Positions 53,312 through 60,700 of a stretch of DNA of 64,000 bases are shown piece by piece (position 1 is the first letter of the stretch; the number at the start of each line of letters is the position of its first letter). The stretch is taken from the NCBI GenBank assembly GCA_934589675.1, contig CAKTOF010000003.1:62001-126000 (forward strand), in the 5' to 3' direction. Both the position numbers and the translations under genes were made by a program. Under the pieces are notes generated by a model, which had not been told where the DNA came from, did no database searches, and was given only the letters and a program-made list of their open reading frames with translations. Origin of the DNA: an uncultured Oscillospiraceae bacterium. GTDB lineage: Bacteria > Bacillota > Clostridia > Oscillospirales > Oscillospiraceae.

Positions 53312-53950
53312 TCAAATAGACGAATCATTGGAATCAACAGTAGAAGATTCAAAATCTTTTTTTGCGTCGGCGCGAAAACGGCTCAGAAGCATCGGCAGCA
53401 TCCGCGCGCTGTATCCGGAGAGGGAATAGTCGCCGTTGCAGATGCACCAGTCGTAGAGCAGCGCGCGCTCGCACATGGCGTAGGCCTTCGTAAATTCGTT
53501 GGCGGTCAGGTCTCCACGGATCTGCCCGCGCTCGATGCCCTCGGCCGTGATGCGGCGCAGGAGCTTATAATACGTGCGGTTGTAGTCGAGCAGATGCTTG
53601 TCGCCGCGCGTGACAAGCTGCGTGGAGTACATCCTCGCAAGCAGGTCAATGGGCACGGTGTCCTCGATCATGGCGAACACCTCACGGTTTAAGTACAGCA
53701 GCTTGTCAAAGCTGTTGAGCGCCGGGTCGATCGTCTCCATGAGCGACTCGTATTTTTCATCAAACAGAATGGACAGCGAGCTTAAAAGCGCGTCTTTTCC
53801 TTCGAAATAGTGATAGAACGAGCCTTTGCTCGTTCCGGCCTCGGCGATGATCTCGTCGACGGTCGTGTCGTCATAGCCTTTTTCATAAAAAAGCCGCCAT
53901 GCCGCGGAGACGATGCGGCTTTTCGTCTGGCGCTTCGGTTTTTCAGCCAT
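53312..53950 (-). CDS. TetR/AcrR-family transcriptional regulator
   Basis: The 212-residue protein has an N-terminal TetR helix-turn-helix (IVSAAWRLFYEKGYDDTTVDEI, AGTSKGSFYHYFEGKDALLSS) and a helical ligand domain. Its C-terminal 15 residues are Ser/Asp-rich and AT-rich in codons. It reads in the same direction as putP, with a large perfect palindrome in the gap. That makes the symporter and the regulator itself the likely targets. Confidence 0.92.
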   Translation of the reverse strand: MAEKPKRQTKSRIVSAAWRLFYEKGYDDTTVDEIIAEAGTSKGSFYHYFEGKDALLSSLSILFDEKYESLMETIDPALNSFDKLLYLNREVFAMIEDTVPIDLLARMYSTQLVTRGDKHLLDYNRTYYKLLRRITAEGIERGQIRGDLTANEFTKAYAMCERALLYDWCICNGDYSLSGYSARMLPMLLSRFRADAKKDFESSTVDSNDSSI

Positions 53951-54008
53951 ATCCGTGCCTCGCTTTGCTCGTTTTTTCCCATTATAAACGCAATTTCACC
54001 AAAAAGCA

Positions 54009-54038
54009 AAACGCACGCCAGGCGGCGTGCGTTTTTTT
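54009..54038. terminator. Terminator after the NSS transporter gene
   Basis: AACGCACGCC / GGCGTGCGTT around a 4-base loop with TTTTTTT on plus and TTTTGCTTTTT on minus. On minus it ends the NSS gene ahead of tetR. Confidence 0.85.
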
Positions 54039-54040
54039 GC

Positions 54041-55375
54041 TCAGCTCCACGGGAAGGTCACCATGCCGTAGATGTAGATGAATGCAATGGCAGCCGGGGC
54101 AAAGTAGCGGAAGACCGGCTTCATCCACTGCTTGATCTTCGGGCCCTTGCCCGTATTGGCCTCGAGCACAAAGCTGTCCCATCCCCAGCCGAACTTATTG
54201 CAGCAGAAGAGCGTCAGCAGCAGCGAGCCGAGCGGCAGCACGTTCGTCGAGACGAGGAAGTCCCAGAAATCGAGCCAGGCCGTGCCCTCGGCAAACGGCT
54301 GGAAGTGCAGCACGCTGTAGCCGAGCGCCGTCGTCAGGCCGAGCAGAAAAAGAACCGTGCCGCAGACGGCGCAGCCCTTCGGGCGCGACCAGCCTGTGAG
54401 CTCGCGGACCATGGCAAGAATGTTCTCGCACACGCCGAGCACGGTCGACATGGCCGCGAAGATCATGAACAGGAAGAACAGCGCGCCCCACACGCGCCCG
54501 CCGGCCATGTGGTTAAAGACGCTGGCCATCGTATCAAAGAGCAGGCTCGGCCCGGCGTTGACCTCGAGGCCGTACGCGCCGCAGGCGGGGAAGATGATAA
54601 AGCCCGCGAGGACGGCCACGAGCGTATCGAGCACCACGACGTGGATGGACTCGCCGAGCAGCGAGCGATCCTTGTCGATGTAGCTGCCAAAAATGGCCAT
54701 GCCGCCCTGCCCGGTCGAAAGCGTGAAAAACGCCTGATTCATGGCCGCAACGATGACGGCACCGTTGATCTTGGAGAAGTCGGGCTTTAAGTAGAACGTC
54801 AGCCCCGTGCCGGAGCCTTTGAGGCGGATGCAGTGAACGGCCAGCACGACCATAAGCACGAGCAGCCCGACCATCATATACTTCGTGATGCGCTCAAGCC
54901 CCTTCTGGAGGTCAAAGCTCAGGATCACAAATGCGGCGAGCAGCGTGACAAACAGGAATCCGACGTTCACACCGGGGCTTGAGATCATGGCGCCGAAGCC
55001 GAACGTCGCATTCTGGCCGGTCAGGAATTTTACGAAATAGTAAATGATCCAGCCGGTGACAACGGCGTAGAACGCCATCAGGAACACGTTGCCTGCAAGA
55101 CAGACCCAGCCCCAGAGATCCCACTTGCTTCCGGGCTTTTCCAGCTTCTTGTACATCCGGATCGGGCTGGCCTGCGCCGCGCGGCCGACGGCAAACTCCA
55201 TGACGAGCGCCGGGAGGCCAAGGACGAGCAGACAGACGAAGTAGACGAGCATAAAGCTCCCGCCGCCGTTCTGCCCGCACATCCACGGGAATTTCCACAC
55301 GTTGCCGCATCCGATGGCGCAGCCGGCCGAAAGCATGATAAAGCCCATCCGGCTGCCAAGTCTTTCTCTCTTCAT
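54041..55375 (-). CDS. Neurotransmitter:sodium symporter (NSS) family transporter
   Basis: The 444 residues give about eleven helices, the usual bacterial NSS size (as in Tyt1 and MhsT). The N-terminal signature RLGSRMGFIMLSAGCAIGCGNVWKFPWMC contains the unwound helix 1 of the sodium and substrate site, and the later AMNQAFFTLSTGQGGMAIFGSYI is helix 6. Substrates in bacteria are amino acids such as tyrosine or tryptophan. It is divergent from a LysR gene, which probably controls it. Confidence 0.92.
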   Translation of the reverse strand: MKRERLGSRMGFIMLSAGCAIGCGNVWKFPWMCGQNGGGSFMLVYFVCLLVLGLPALVMEFAVGRAAQASPIRMYKKLEKPGSKWDLWGWVCLAGNVFLMAFYAVVTGWIIYYFVKFLTGQNATFGFGAMISSPGVNVGFLFVTLLAAFVILSFDLQKGLERITKYMMVGLLVLMVVLAVHCIRLKGSGTGLTFYLKPDFSKINGAVIVAAMNQAFFTLSTGQGGMAIFGSYIDKDRSLLGESIHVVVLDTLVAVLAGFIIFPACGAYGLEVNAGPSLLFDTMASVFNHMAGGRVWGALFFLFMIFAAMSTVLGVCENILAMVRELTGWSRPKGCAVCGTVLFLLGLTTALGYSVLHFQPFAEGTAWLDFWDFLVSTNVLPLGSLLLTLFCCNKFGWGWDSFVLEANTGKGPKIKQWMKPVFRYFAPAAIAFIYIYGMVTFPWS

Positions 55376-55435
55376 GTTATCTCCACCTAATTTCCAGTAG
55401 TCAGCACTTTACCAGCATAGCGCCGGTTTGATCGG

Positions 55436-55464
55436 TTGTAAAATTGTTGATTTCGTGCTATAGT
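55436..55464 (+). promoter_or_regulatory. Promoter of the LysR gene
   Basis: TTGTAA, 17 bases, TATAGT on plus in the gap divergent from the NSS gene. LysR control sites should lie in this 123-base gap; I could not fix one. Confidence 0.6.
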
Positions 55465-55498
55465 AACGAAAAATTCGTTTGCGCAAGGGGGTTCTATC

Positions 55499-56389
55499 GT
55501 GGAGCTCAATGTTTTGCGTACGTTTGTCGCGGTGTGTGAATATGCGGGCTTTTCCGCAGCGGGCGAGCGGCTGGGGTACACGCAGTCTACGGTGTCCTCG
55601 CAGATCCGGCAGCTGGAAAAGGAGCTCGGCGTCCGGCTTTTCGACCGGCTGTACCACCGGACGGAGCTGACGGAGGACGGCAGGCTCGCGCTCAGCTTTG
55701 CGCGCGAGGTGCTCACGTCGCACGACCGGCTGCACGCCGCGCTCCACCGGCCGGACGAGATCGCGGGCCATGTGCGCCTAGCCATGCCAAGCTCGGTCTG
55801 CGCGCAGTATTTTGGGGCAGCTTTTCTCGAGTTCCGGCGGAAATACCCGGCTGTCCGCGTGACGATCACAGAGGCGGGGACAACACAGATGTTCGACATG
55901 CTCCGCAAAAATGAGGCTGACCTTGTCATCACGCTCGACAGCCATATTTATGACCCGGAATTTCTCATCTGCGCCGAGCGGGAGGAGGACGTGCACTTCG
56001 TCGCCGCGGCGGGAAATCCGATCGGCGCGTCCGGTCCGCTGACGGCAGGGGAGCTGCTGAGGGCGCCGTTTGCGGCGACGGAGAAGGGCATGAGCTACGG
56101 ACGCCTGCTCGACGAGCTGCTCGCCGCGCGCTCGATGGCGCTCACGCCCGCGCTGGAGCTTGGAAACTCCGCGCAGCTGTGTTCGCTCGTGGCGTCCAGC
56201 GACCTTGTTGCGTTCCTTCCGGATTTTGTGACGCAGGAGAGTGTTGCGGCCGGCCGCCTGAAGCGCCTGACGGTCCGGGATGTGGACGTCACCGTCTGGA
56301 CGCAGCTGCTCATCCATAAAAACAAATGGCGCTCGCCCGCGCTCGCCGCGTTTCTCACGTTCTACGCTGACCGCATCGCAGGCGCGTAA
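55499..56389 (+). CDS. LysR-family transcriptional regulator (GTG start)
   Basis: A 296-residue LTTR with the DNA-binding helices GFSAAGERLGYTQSTVSSQI and RQLEKELGVRLFDRLYHR, and an effector domain opening with GHVRLAMPSSVCAQYF. GTG is the start, following AAGGGGGTTC. It is divergent from the NSS amino-acid transporter gene 124 bases away and likely regulates it. Confidence 0.92.
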   Translation: MELNVLRTFVAVCEYAGFSAAGERLGYTQSTVSSQIRQLEKELGVRLFDRLYHRTELTEDGRLALSFAREVLTSHDRLHAALHRPDEIAGHVRLAMPSSVCAQYFGAAFLEFRRKYPAVRVTITEAGTTQMFDMLRKNEADLVITLDSHIYDPEFLICAEREEDVHFVAAAGNPIGASGPLTAGELLRAPFAATEKGMSYGRLLDELLAARSMALTPALELGNSAQLCSLVASSDLVAFLPDFVTQESVAAGRLKRLTVRDVDVTVWTQLLIHKNKWRSPALAAFLTFYADRIAGA

Positions 56390-56432
56390 AAAACGCCGCA
56401 TCCTGTGCACATTGACAGGACGCGGCGTTTCC
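56388..56432 (+). terminator. Terminator of the LysR gene
   Basis: AAACGCCGCATCCTGT / ACAGGACGCGGCGTTT pairs with one mismatch. The trailing T-run is short (GTTTCC), so termination may be partial; another stem follows. Confidence 0.6.
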
Positions 56433-56462
56433 ACTGACGGCTTGAATCCCGGGACACAAACG

Positions 56463-56502
56463 GCAAAAGCTCCCGCAATCTCGTGATTGCGGGAGCTTTT
56501 GC
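56463..56502. terminator. Second hairpin downstream of the LysR gene
   Basis: AAAAGCTCCCGCAATC / GATTGCGGGAGCTTTT is a perfect 16-bp stem with a 4-base loop and self-complementary A and T ends. It acts as a terminator in either direction. A third short stem, AATGCACCCCC / GGGGGTGCATT, lies at 56527-56557. Confidence 0.8.
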
Positions 56503-56627
56503 ATTGGTAAATAGCTTTATTAATAGAATGCACCCCCAGACGCTTAGGGGGTGCATTTACAATTTGAGGGAAAGTAGTGATTTTTATCGTTACTCTTTAC
56601 TTACGGCACAGGCAAGAATATACACAG

Positions 56628-57200
56628 TCATCGACCACAAAGAATTTCGGAAAAGTATCCTTTTAAGAAATGCCGATACTCCGGATGATCGGATGCGTTC
56701 TCGTATTCTTCCAAAATAGTATTTTTGATCCATGCTTTCGTTTTATCATTCATTTCTTCATATCGGATAATAGTAAGCAGACCTTCTCGTTCCGCCTGTA
56801 AAATTGCTTCATAGGCATCTGGAATAAACTCCACACCGGATATATCGACCGGTATGCTACTGGTAGCGACATCCGGTATTTGAACCGAGAAACCAGAATC
56901 TGAAATTGTCTCGGCAGAATAAATATAACCGGATACGCCTTTGTATGTGCTTATCAGCGCATTGGGATAATACTCTTCCAACCGTTGCCGCCCATCTTTA
57001 CCAAAACCATACGGCCCCCATTTTTGGCATTTTCCATCATAAGAAAAGCCGGTTTCCACGCAATACTTTTCAATGGAATTGCTCAAATAGACCAATACGT
57101 TTTCTCTTTTTGTGGAAAAATAAACCAAAGGAATACCATGATTCGAGCTCTGCGGCGTTAGTTGTGTAACACCCTTAACAGATGATGCGTGATAGTACAT
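56628..57200 (-). CDS. AT-rich hypothetical protein, possibly ADP-ribosyltransferase-like fold
   Basis: This 190-residue protein is strikingly lower in GC than its neighbours and uses codons rare elsewhere in the window, marking it as recently acquired. The N-terminus (YYHASSVKGVTQLTP, then HGIPLVYFSTKRENVLVYLS) recalls the strand order of ADP-ribosyltransferase-like proteins, but no catalytic triad can be assigned, so function is unknown. Further conserved-looking blocks are CQKWGPYGFGKDGRQRLEEYYP and AEREGLLTIIRYEEM. It is preceded by AGGAGA and overlaps a short ORF. It lies just past the tmRNA 3' end. Confidence 0.65.
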   Translation of the reverse strand: MYYHASSVKGVTQLTPQSSNHGIPLVYFSTKRENVLVYLSNSIEKYCVETGFSYDGKCQKWGPYGFGKDGRQRLEEYYPNALISTYKGVSGYIYSAETISDSGFSVQIPDVATSSIPVDISGVEFIPDAYEAILQAEREGLLTIIRYEEMNDKTKAWIKNTILEEYENASDHPEYRHFLKGYFSEILCGR

Positions 57201-57280
57201 TAGCTTTCTTTTCTCCTAACGTAATTTATTCCAAGCTTTTCGACGGTGTACAGGTACTCGGAAAATTCTCGCATAGGCAT
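57200..57280 (-). CDS. Small ORF coupled to the AT-rich gene (26 residues)
   Basis: An open frame MPMREFSEYLYTVEKLG... ends in TAA that overlaps the next ATG (TAATG), the arrangement of a translationally coupled pair. It shares the AT-rich composition of that gene. There is no strong ribosome site and a stop lies just upstream, so it could also be the remnant end of a lost gene. Confidence 0.28.
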   Translation of the reverse strand: MPMREFSEYLYTVEKLGINYVRRKES

Positions 57281-57315
57281 ATCTTCATTTTAGCAGGTAA
57301 CCAGAGCCTAAACAA

Positions 57316-57358
57316 TAGAAAAAGCCCACCGTAATTCTATTAAAACTACGGTGGACTT
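57316..57358 (-). terminator. tmRNA terminator
   Basis: On the minus strand GTCCACCGTA / TACGGTGGGC forms a stem around a TTTTAATAGAAT loop, followed by TTTTTC, directly after the ssrA 3' end. Confidence 0.82.
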
Positions 57359-57359
57359 A

Positions 57360-57709
57360 TGGTGGAGGCGGGGGGAGTTGAACCCCCGTCCGAAAACAAT
57401 TTGACAACAGTATCTCCGGGCGCAGACGGTTATTTACATTCCCTTACCGTGACGGAAGCCGTCATCCTGCACGGTTTGGTAGCTTCATGATGCATGGTAC
57501 GCGCAAAGCTTAGCGTACGCACGGTCACCACTCAAATCACACCCGAGCCCGGCTCGTGGTCCTTCCGGGGCGGATGGGCCGCTAATTAAGCAGCAGCCAG
57601 AACGACGTTATCGTTGTCAGTTAAATTGAAAGTTGCCCGTTTTATAGAGGCCAGGCGCCTCTGCCCGCTGCTCTTGCCTCACTGCCCCCGTCGAAACCGG
57701 TACGCCCCC
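57360..57709 (-). ncRNA. ssrA: Transfer-messenger RNA (tmRNA)
   Basis: On the minus strand the 5' end GGGGGCGTACCGGTTTCGACGGG and the 3' end GGTTCAACTCCCCCCGCCTCCACCA are the tRNA-like domain typical of tmRNA, with encoded CCA. The tag frame runs from a GCA resume codon at 57636 to TAA at 57586 and reads ATFNLTDNDNVVLAAA. With trans-translation it rescues stalled ribosomes; its partner smpB lies about 600 bases upstream on the same strand. The ends are inferred from pairing of the acceptor stem. Confidence 0.96.
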
Positions 57710-57777
57710 ATGAGGCCCGCCGCAGGCAGCGCCGCGGCGGGAAGTTTAATATAACAACGTTCGTGATTTTGTCAAGC

Positions 57778-58329
57778 TCAGCCGCGGCCGTACGGGTCGG
57801 GCAGCTTCGTCGGGGCGGGGTAGTCCACGCCGTGGGTGTCGACGCTGACGGACTTCATGCGCTGCTCCTCGAGCGGTTCGTCGCGCGGGTTCGTCTTCGT
57901 GCCGGCGATGCGGTCGACGACGTCCATGCCCTCGATGACGCGGCCGAAGGCGGCGTACTGGCCGTCGAGGAACTCGCCGTCGGCGTGCATGATGAAGAAC
58001 TGGCTGCCGGCCGAGTTCGGCGACTGCGAGCGGGCCATGGAGATGACGCCGCGCTTGTGCGAAATGTTGTTCGCCACGCCGTTGAGCTTGAACTCGCCCT
58101 TGATGCAGTAGCCCGGGCCGCCCATGCCGTTGCCGAACGGGCAGCCGCCCTGGATCATGAAGCCCGAGATGATGCGGTGAAAGACCTTTCCGTTATAAAA
58201 GCCGGCGTTGGCCAGTGCAATGAAGTTGCGCACGGTCTCGGGCGCTTTATCCGGAAACAGCTCGCAGCGGATGACGCCGCCGTTTTCCATTTCGATGGTT
58301 GCGATGGGATTGGTCGGATTGCTTTCCAT
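57778..58329 (-). CDS. Peptidyl-prolyl cis-trans isomerase, cyclophilin type
   Basis: The 183-residue cyclophilin has the active-site blocks YNGKVFHRIISGFMIQGG and NSAGSQFFIMHADGEFLDGQYAAFGRV. It has no signal peptide and should be cytoplasmic. It speeds proline isomerisation in protein folding. Its ATG lies one base after the smpB stop, in an operon with smpB and ahead of tmRNA. Confidence 0.95.
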   Translation of the reverse strand: MESNPTNPIATIEMENGGVIRCELFPDKAPETVRNFIALANAGFYNGKVFHRIISGFMIQGGCPFGNGMGGPGYCIKGEFKLNGVANNISHKRGVISMARSQSPNSAGSQFFIMHADGEFLDGQYAAFGRVIEGMDVVDRIAGTKTNPRDEPLEEQRMKSVSVDTHGVDYPAPTKLPDPYGRG

Positions 58330-58330
58330 T

Positions 58331-58798
58331 TCAGTGATTCCTTTCTTTCATGGCGCGGTCGATCTGTCGCTGCGCTTCTTTTTTTGCGGCGCTCTCGCGC
58401 TTGTCATAGAGCTTTTTGCCCTTACACAGTCCTACCTCGACCTTGACGCGCGCGCCGCGGAAGTAGACGCTCAGCGGGATGAGCGAGTACCCGTCCTGCC
58501 GGACCTTCGCATAGAGCTGGCTGATCTGCTTTTTGTGCATGAGCAGCCTGCGCGGGCGCATGGGGTCTTTGTTGAAGATATTGCCCTTTTCATAGGGGCT
58601 GATATGCATCTGCCGGAGGAACAGCTCGCCGTCCTTGACGCCGCACCAGGCGTCTTTGAGGTTGAGCGTCCCGAGGCGGATGGATTTGACCTCCGTGCCA
58701 AAGAGCTCGATGCCGGCCTCGTAGGTCTCCTCTACAAAATAGTCGTGATAGGCGCTGCGGTTTTTCGCCATGATCTTAATGCCCTGTTGTTCCGCCAT
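58331..58798 (-). CDS. smpB: tmRNA-binding protein SmpB
   Basis: SmpB carries tmRNA into the ribosomal A site. The 155 residues show the family blocks NRSAYHDYFVEETYEAGIEL, GTEVKSIRLGTLNLKDA and the basic C-terminal tail KLYDKRESAAKKEAQRQIDRAMKE. Proximity to ssrA is the usual arrangement. An internal ATG nine codons on (MAKNRSAYHD) gives the more usual N-terminus, but the first ATG has the better ribosome site (AAAGGAGGCGC). Confidence 0.96.
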   Translation of the reverse strand: MAEQQGIKIMAKNRSAYHDYFVEETYEAGIELFGTEVKSIRLGTLNLKDAWCGVKDGELFLRQMHISPYEKGNIFNKDPMRPRRLLMHKKQISQLYAKVRQDGYSLIPLSVYFRGARVKVEVGLCKGKKLYDKRESAAKKEAQRQIDRAMKERNH

Positions 58799-58825
58799 AA
58801 GCGCCTCCTTTCCGGGGGATGCGGG

Positions 58826-59038
58826 TCAGTTTTTGAGCCAGGTGAACGTCTTGAAGTGACCGAACAGCATCTCGATGCGGTCGAGCGCCTCCTCGACGGT
58901 CAGATAGACGCCGAGATCGTCGTCCGTGCCGTCGTCGGTGAGGATGGCAAAGCCGGCCTCCTCGCCCTCGTAGCCGACGCGGATGGCATCTTCATTCGGA
59001 TCATCGTCAAAGTGAAACTGTGCGACCCAGTGGCGCAT
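58826..59038 (-). CDS. Small acidic protein of unknown function
   Basis: A 70-residue, strongly acidic protein (FHFDDDPNEDAIRVGYEGEE, TDDGTDDDLGVYLTVEEALDRIE) preceded by AAGGGATCC. I do not recognise it. It lies between a lipoprotein gene and smpB with short gaps and the same direction, so it is probably cotranscribed. Codon use is native. Confidence 0.6.
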   Translation of the reverse strand: MRHWVAQFHFDDDPNEDAIRVGYEGEEAGFAILTDDGTDDDLGVYLTVEEALDRIEMLFGHFKTFTWLKN

Positions 59039-59074
59039 TAAGGATCCCTTCTTTCTGTGGAGTGGCAGCCGGCG

Positions 59075-59887
59075 TCAGTCGGCGGTCTGCGTGTAGGTTC
59101 CGGAAATGTCGTCCGGAATGAGCGTGCATGTCCCGTCCTGCGCGACGGCGAGGCCGTCCTCGTCAAGGCGGAAGGTGAGCGTCATCTCGTCGCCGTAGGA
59201 ATAGTCGGCGCGCGAGCGATCGAGGCTGTCGATGCGGGCTGTTGCCGTTACGACGGAGCCGAGGCCGGACAGCTGGAATTCGACCGTGTGGTTGTCCGCC
59301 CATGCAAGGCTGATCGTGACGCCCGTCGCCGTATTTTCAAAGGTGCCGTTCCAGTCCGGGGTGCCGGCGTCTGCGGGGGCGTCCTGCGCGGCGTCGGACG
59401 AAGCGTCCGGTTCTGCTTCCGGCGCGGCGTCCGGCGCGTTGTTTGTGATGGTCATCCCGTCCGCGGGGGCGGGATCGGCGGACGGCTCGGGCGCGGCGCC
59501 GACGGCGCCGACGGTCTCCCAGGTGAGGTCGACGCTGCCGGTGAAGCCGTCGCAGGTCAGAGAGACGGTGTATGTCTCCGGCCCTTCGAGCATGAGCGTG
59601 AAGCTTGTGGATGAGGCAATGTCGTTGCCGGCATAGACCTCGCTGCCGTCGGAGCCTGAAATGCGGACGGACAGGCTGCCGCGCCCGCGGGAAATGGAGG
59701 CCGAGAGCGTCGCCGAGGCACTCTCTCCGACGCTGACGGCGGCCTGGCGCGTGTCAGTCAGGCGCTCGCACGAGAGCGAGTAGGCGTGCAGATCGCTCGT
59801 CTCGCTGATGATCTTTCCGCCGGAGCAAGCGCCGAGCACGAGCGCGAGCACGAGCGCAAGCAAAGCCGGGAGAAGGCGTTTTCGCAT
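59075..59887 (-). CDS. Putative lipoprotein of unknown function
   Basis: The 270-residue protein has a lipoprotein signal (Cys21 in LVLGAC). A first beta-rich domain (about 30-115, with YTVSLTCDGFTGSVDLTWE) is followed by an Ala/Pro/Asp/Glu-rich linker (about 118-160) and a second beta domain (NGTFENTATGVTISLAWAD) that looks like a lipocalin-like or DUF-type sheet. No catalytic motif is seen. The start ATG follows AAGGAGCGG; an upstream start lies in the leader. Confidence 0.7.
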   Translation of the reverse strand: MRKRLLPALLALVLALVLGACSGGKIISETSDLHAYSLSCERLTDTRQAAVSVGESASATLSASISRGRGSLSVRISGSDGSEVYAGNDIASSTSFTLMLEGPETYTVSLTCDGFTGSVDLTWETVGAVGAAPEPSADPAPADGMTITNNAPDAAPEAEPDASSDAAQDAPADAGTPDWNGTFENTATGVTISLAWADNHTVEFQLSGLGSVVTATARIDSLDRSRADYSYGDEMTLTFRLDEDGLAVAQDGTCTLIPDDISGTYTQTAD

Positions 59888-59923
59888 GGCGTCCGCTCCT
59901 TTACTGCGTTCTGATAATGACAC

Positions 59924-59952
59924 AGTATACCACGGCCTTTGTGAAAAGGCAA
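59924..59952 (-). promoter_or_regulatory. Promoter of the lipoprotein-smpB operon
   Basis: On the minus strand TTGCCT, 17 bases, TATACT, about 36 bases before the lipoprotein start. Confidence 0.65.
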
Positions 59953-59984
59953 CAAAGGAACAAGAACAAATGCGTTACAAAGTG

Positions 59985-60512
59985 TTACTTCTGCGCCTCA
60001 AAGTCGAGATACATCATGCTCGGCTGGATGTCCGTGTTGTTCTGGTATTTTCGGCTGTGGTAGCGGTCATAGTCTCCGAGGATGCTGTGGTAATAGATCT
60101 GACAGATCTGCGCGCCGGCGTAGATGCGGATGGGCTGGATGCAGAAGATCTCCAGCGTCCAGTACCCGGCGAAGCCGACGTCGCCGAAGCCGGCCGTCAC
60201 ATGGATGAAAAGCCCGAGGCGGCCGGTGGACGAGCGGCCCTCGAGCATTGGGACAAAGCCGTCCGTCTTGGTATACTCGCGCGTCCTGCCGAGGTAGAGC
60301 CGGCCGGGCTGCAGCAGCAGTCCCTCGGGCGGGATCGTGATCTCGTGCGCCGGATTCGGCGTTTTCATGTCCAGTATATCATGGTCGTAGGCAAGCAATT
60401 TGTCGTGGAGCGTCAGGTTGTAGCTGTTTGGATTGAGCCGCGCGGGGTCATATGGCTCAATGATGATCTCCTTGCCGATGTGGCGCTGGATCTCAAGCCC
60501 GGAAAGGATCAT
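59985..60512 (-). CDS. dcd: dCTP deaminase
   Basis: The 175 residues match the trimeric dCTP deaminase family, with ARLNPNSYNLTL near the start and the catalytic core EGRSSTGRLGLFIH followed by AGFGDVGFAGYWTLEI, whose Glu is catalytic. It makes dUTP from dCTP for thymidylate synthesis; a bifunctional form would release dUMP, and this cannot be told by eye. It stands alone behind its own promoter. Confidence 0.95.
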   Translation of the reverse strand: MILSGLEIQRHIGKEIIIEPYDPARLNPNSYNLTLHDKLLAYDHDILDMKTPNPAHEITIPPEGLLLQPGRLYLGRTREYTKTDGFVPMLEGRSSTGRLGLFIHVTAGFGDVGFAGYWTLEIFCIQPIRIYAGAQICQIYYHSILGDYDRYHSRKYQNNTDIQPSMMYLDFEAQK

Positions 60513-60545
60513 GGTGCATTCCGCCTTTTTTCTGGATTCCGCCCT

Positions 60546-60574
60546 ATTTTAGCGTGATTTTTATCCGATGTAAA
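60546..60574 (-). promoter_or_regulatory. dcd promoter
   Basis: On the minus strand TTTACA, 17 bases, TAAAAT, about 34 bases before the dcd ATG. Confidence 0.7.
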
Positions 60575-60628
60575 GCCCCGGACGCTCGCCGAAACTGCAA
60601 TTTTTCTTCTGAAATCCGGATAAACTAC

Positions 60629-60657
60629 TGGACAGATAGGAAATGGCGTGCTATATT
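60629..60657 (+). promoter_or_regulatory. copA promoter
   Basis: TGGACA, 17 bases, TATATT on plus. The expected transcription start falls inside the adjoining C/G-tract inverted repeat. Confidence 0.65.
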
Positions 60658-60661
60658 AAAA

Positions 60662-60684
60662 CCACCCCACCCCCGGAGGGGTGG
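60662..60684 (+). promoter_or_regulatory. Candidate CsoR operator
   Basis: CCACCCC...GGGGTGG forms a 7-bp inverted repeat around a CCCCCGGA core, overlapping the presumed copA start of transcription. CsoR-type repressors bind pseudo-palindromic C-tract/G-tract sites of this kind, and csoR is the last gene of the same operon. The link is inferred. Confidence 0.6.
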
Positions 60685-60700
60685 ATGCGAGGTGTTCAGA

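Noticed and set aside
56388..57360. Direct repeat of the ssrA 3' end marking the far side of an insertion
   Set aside because: I searched the interval by eye and found no second copy of the GGTTCAACTCC-CACCA segment.
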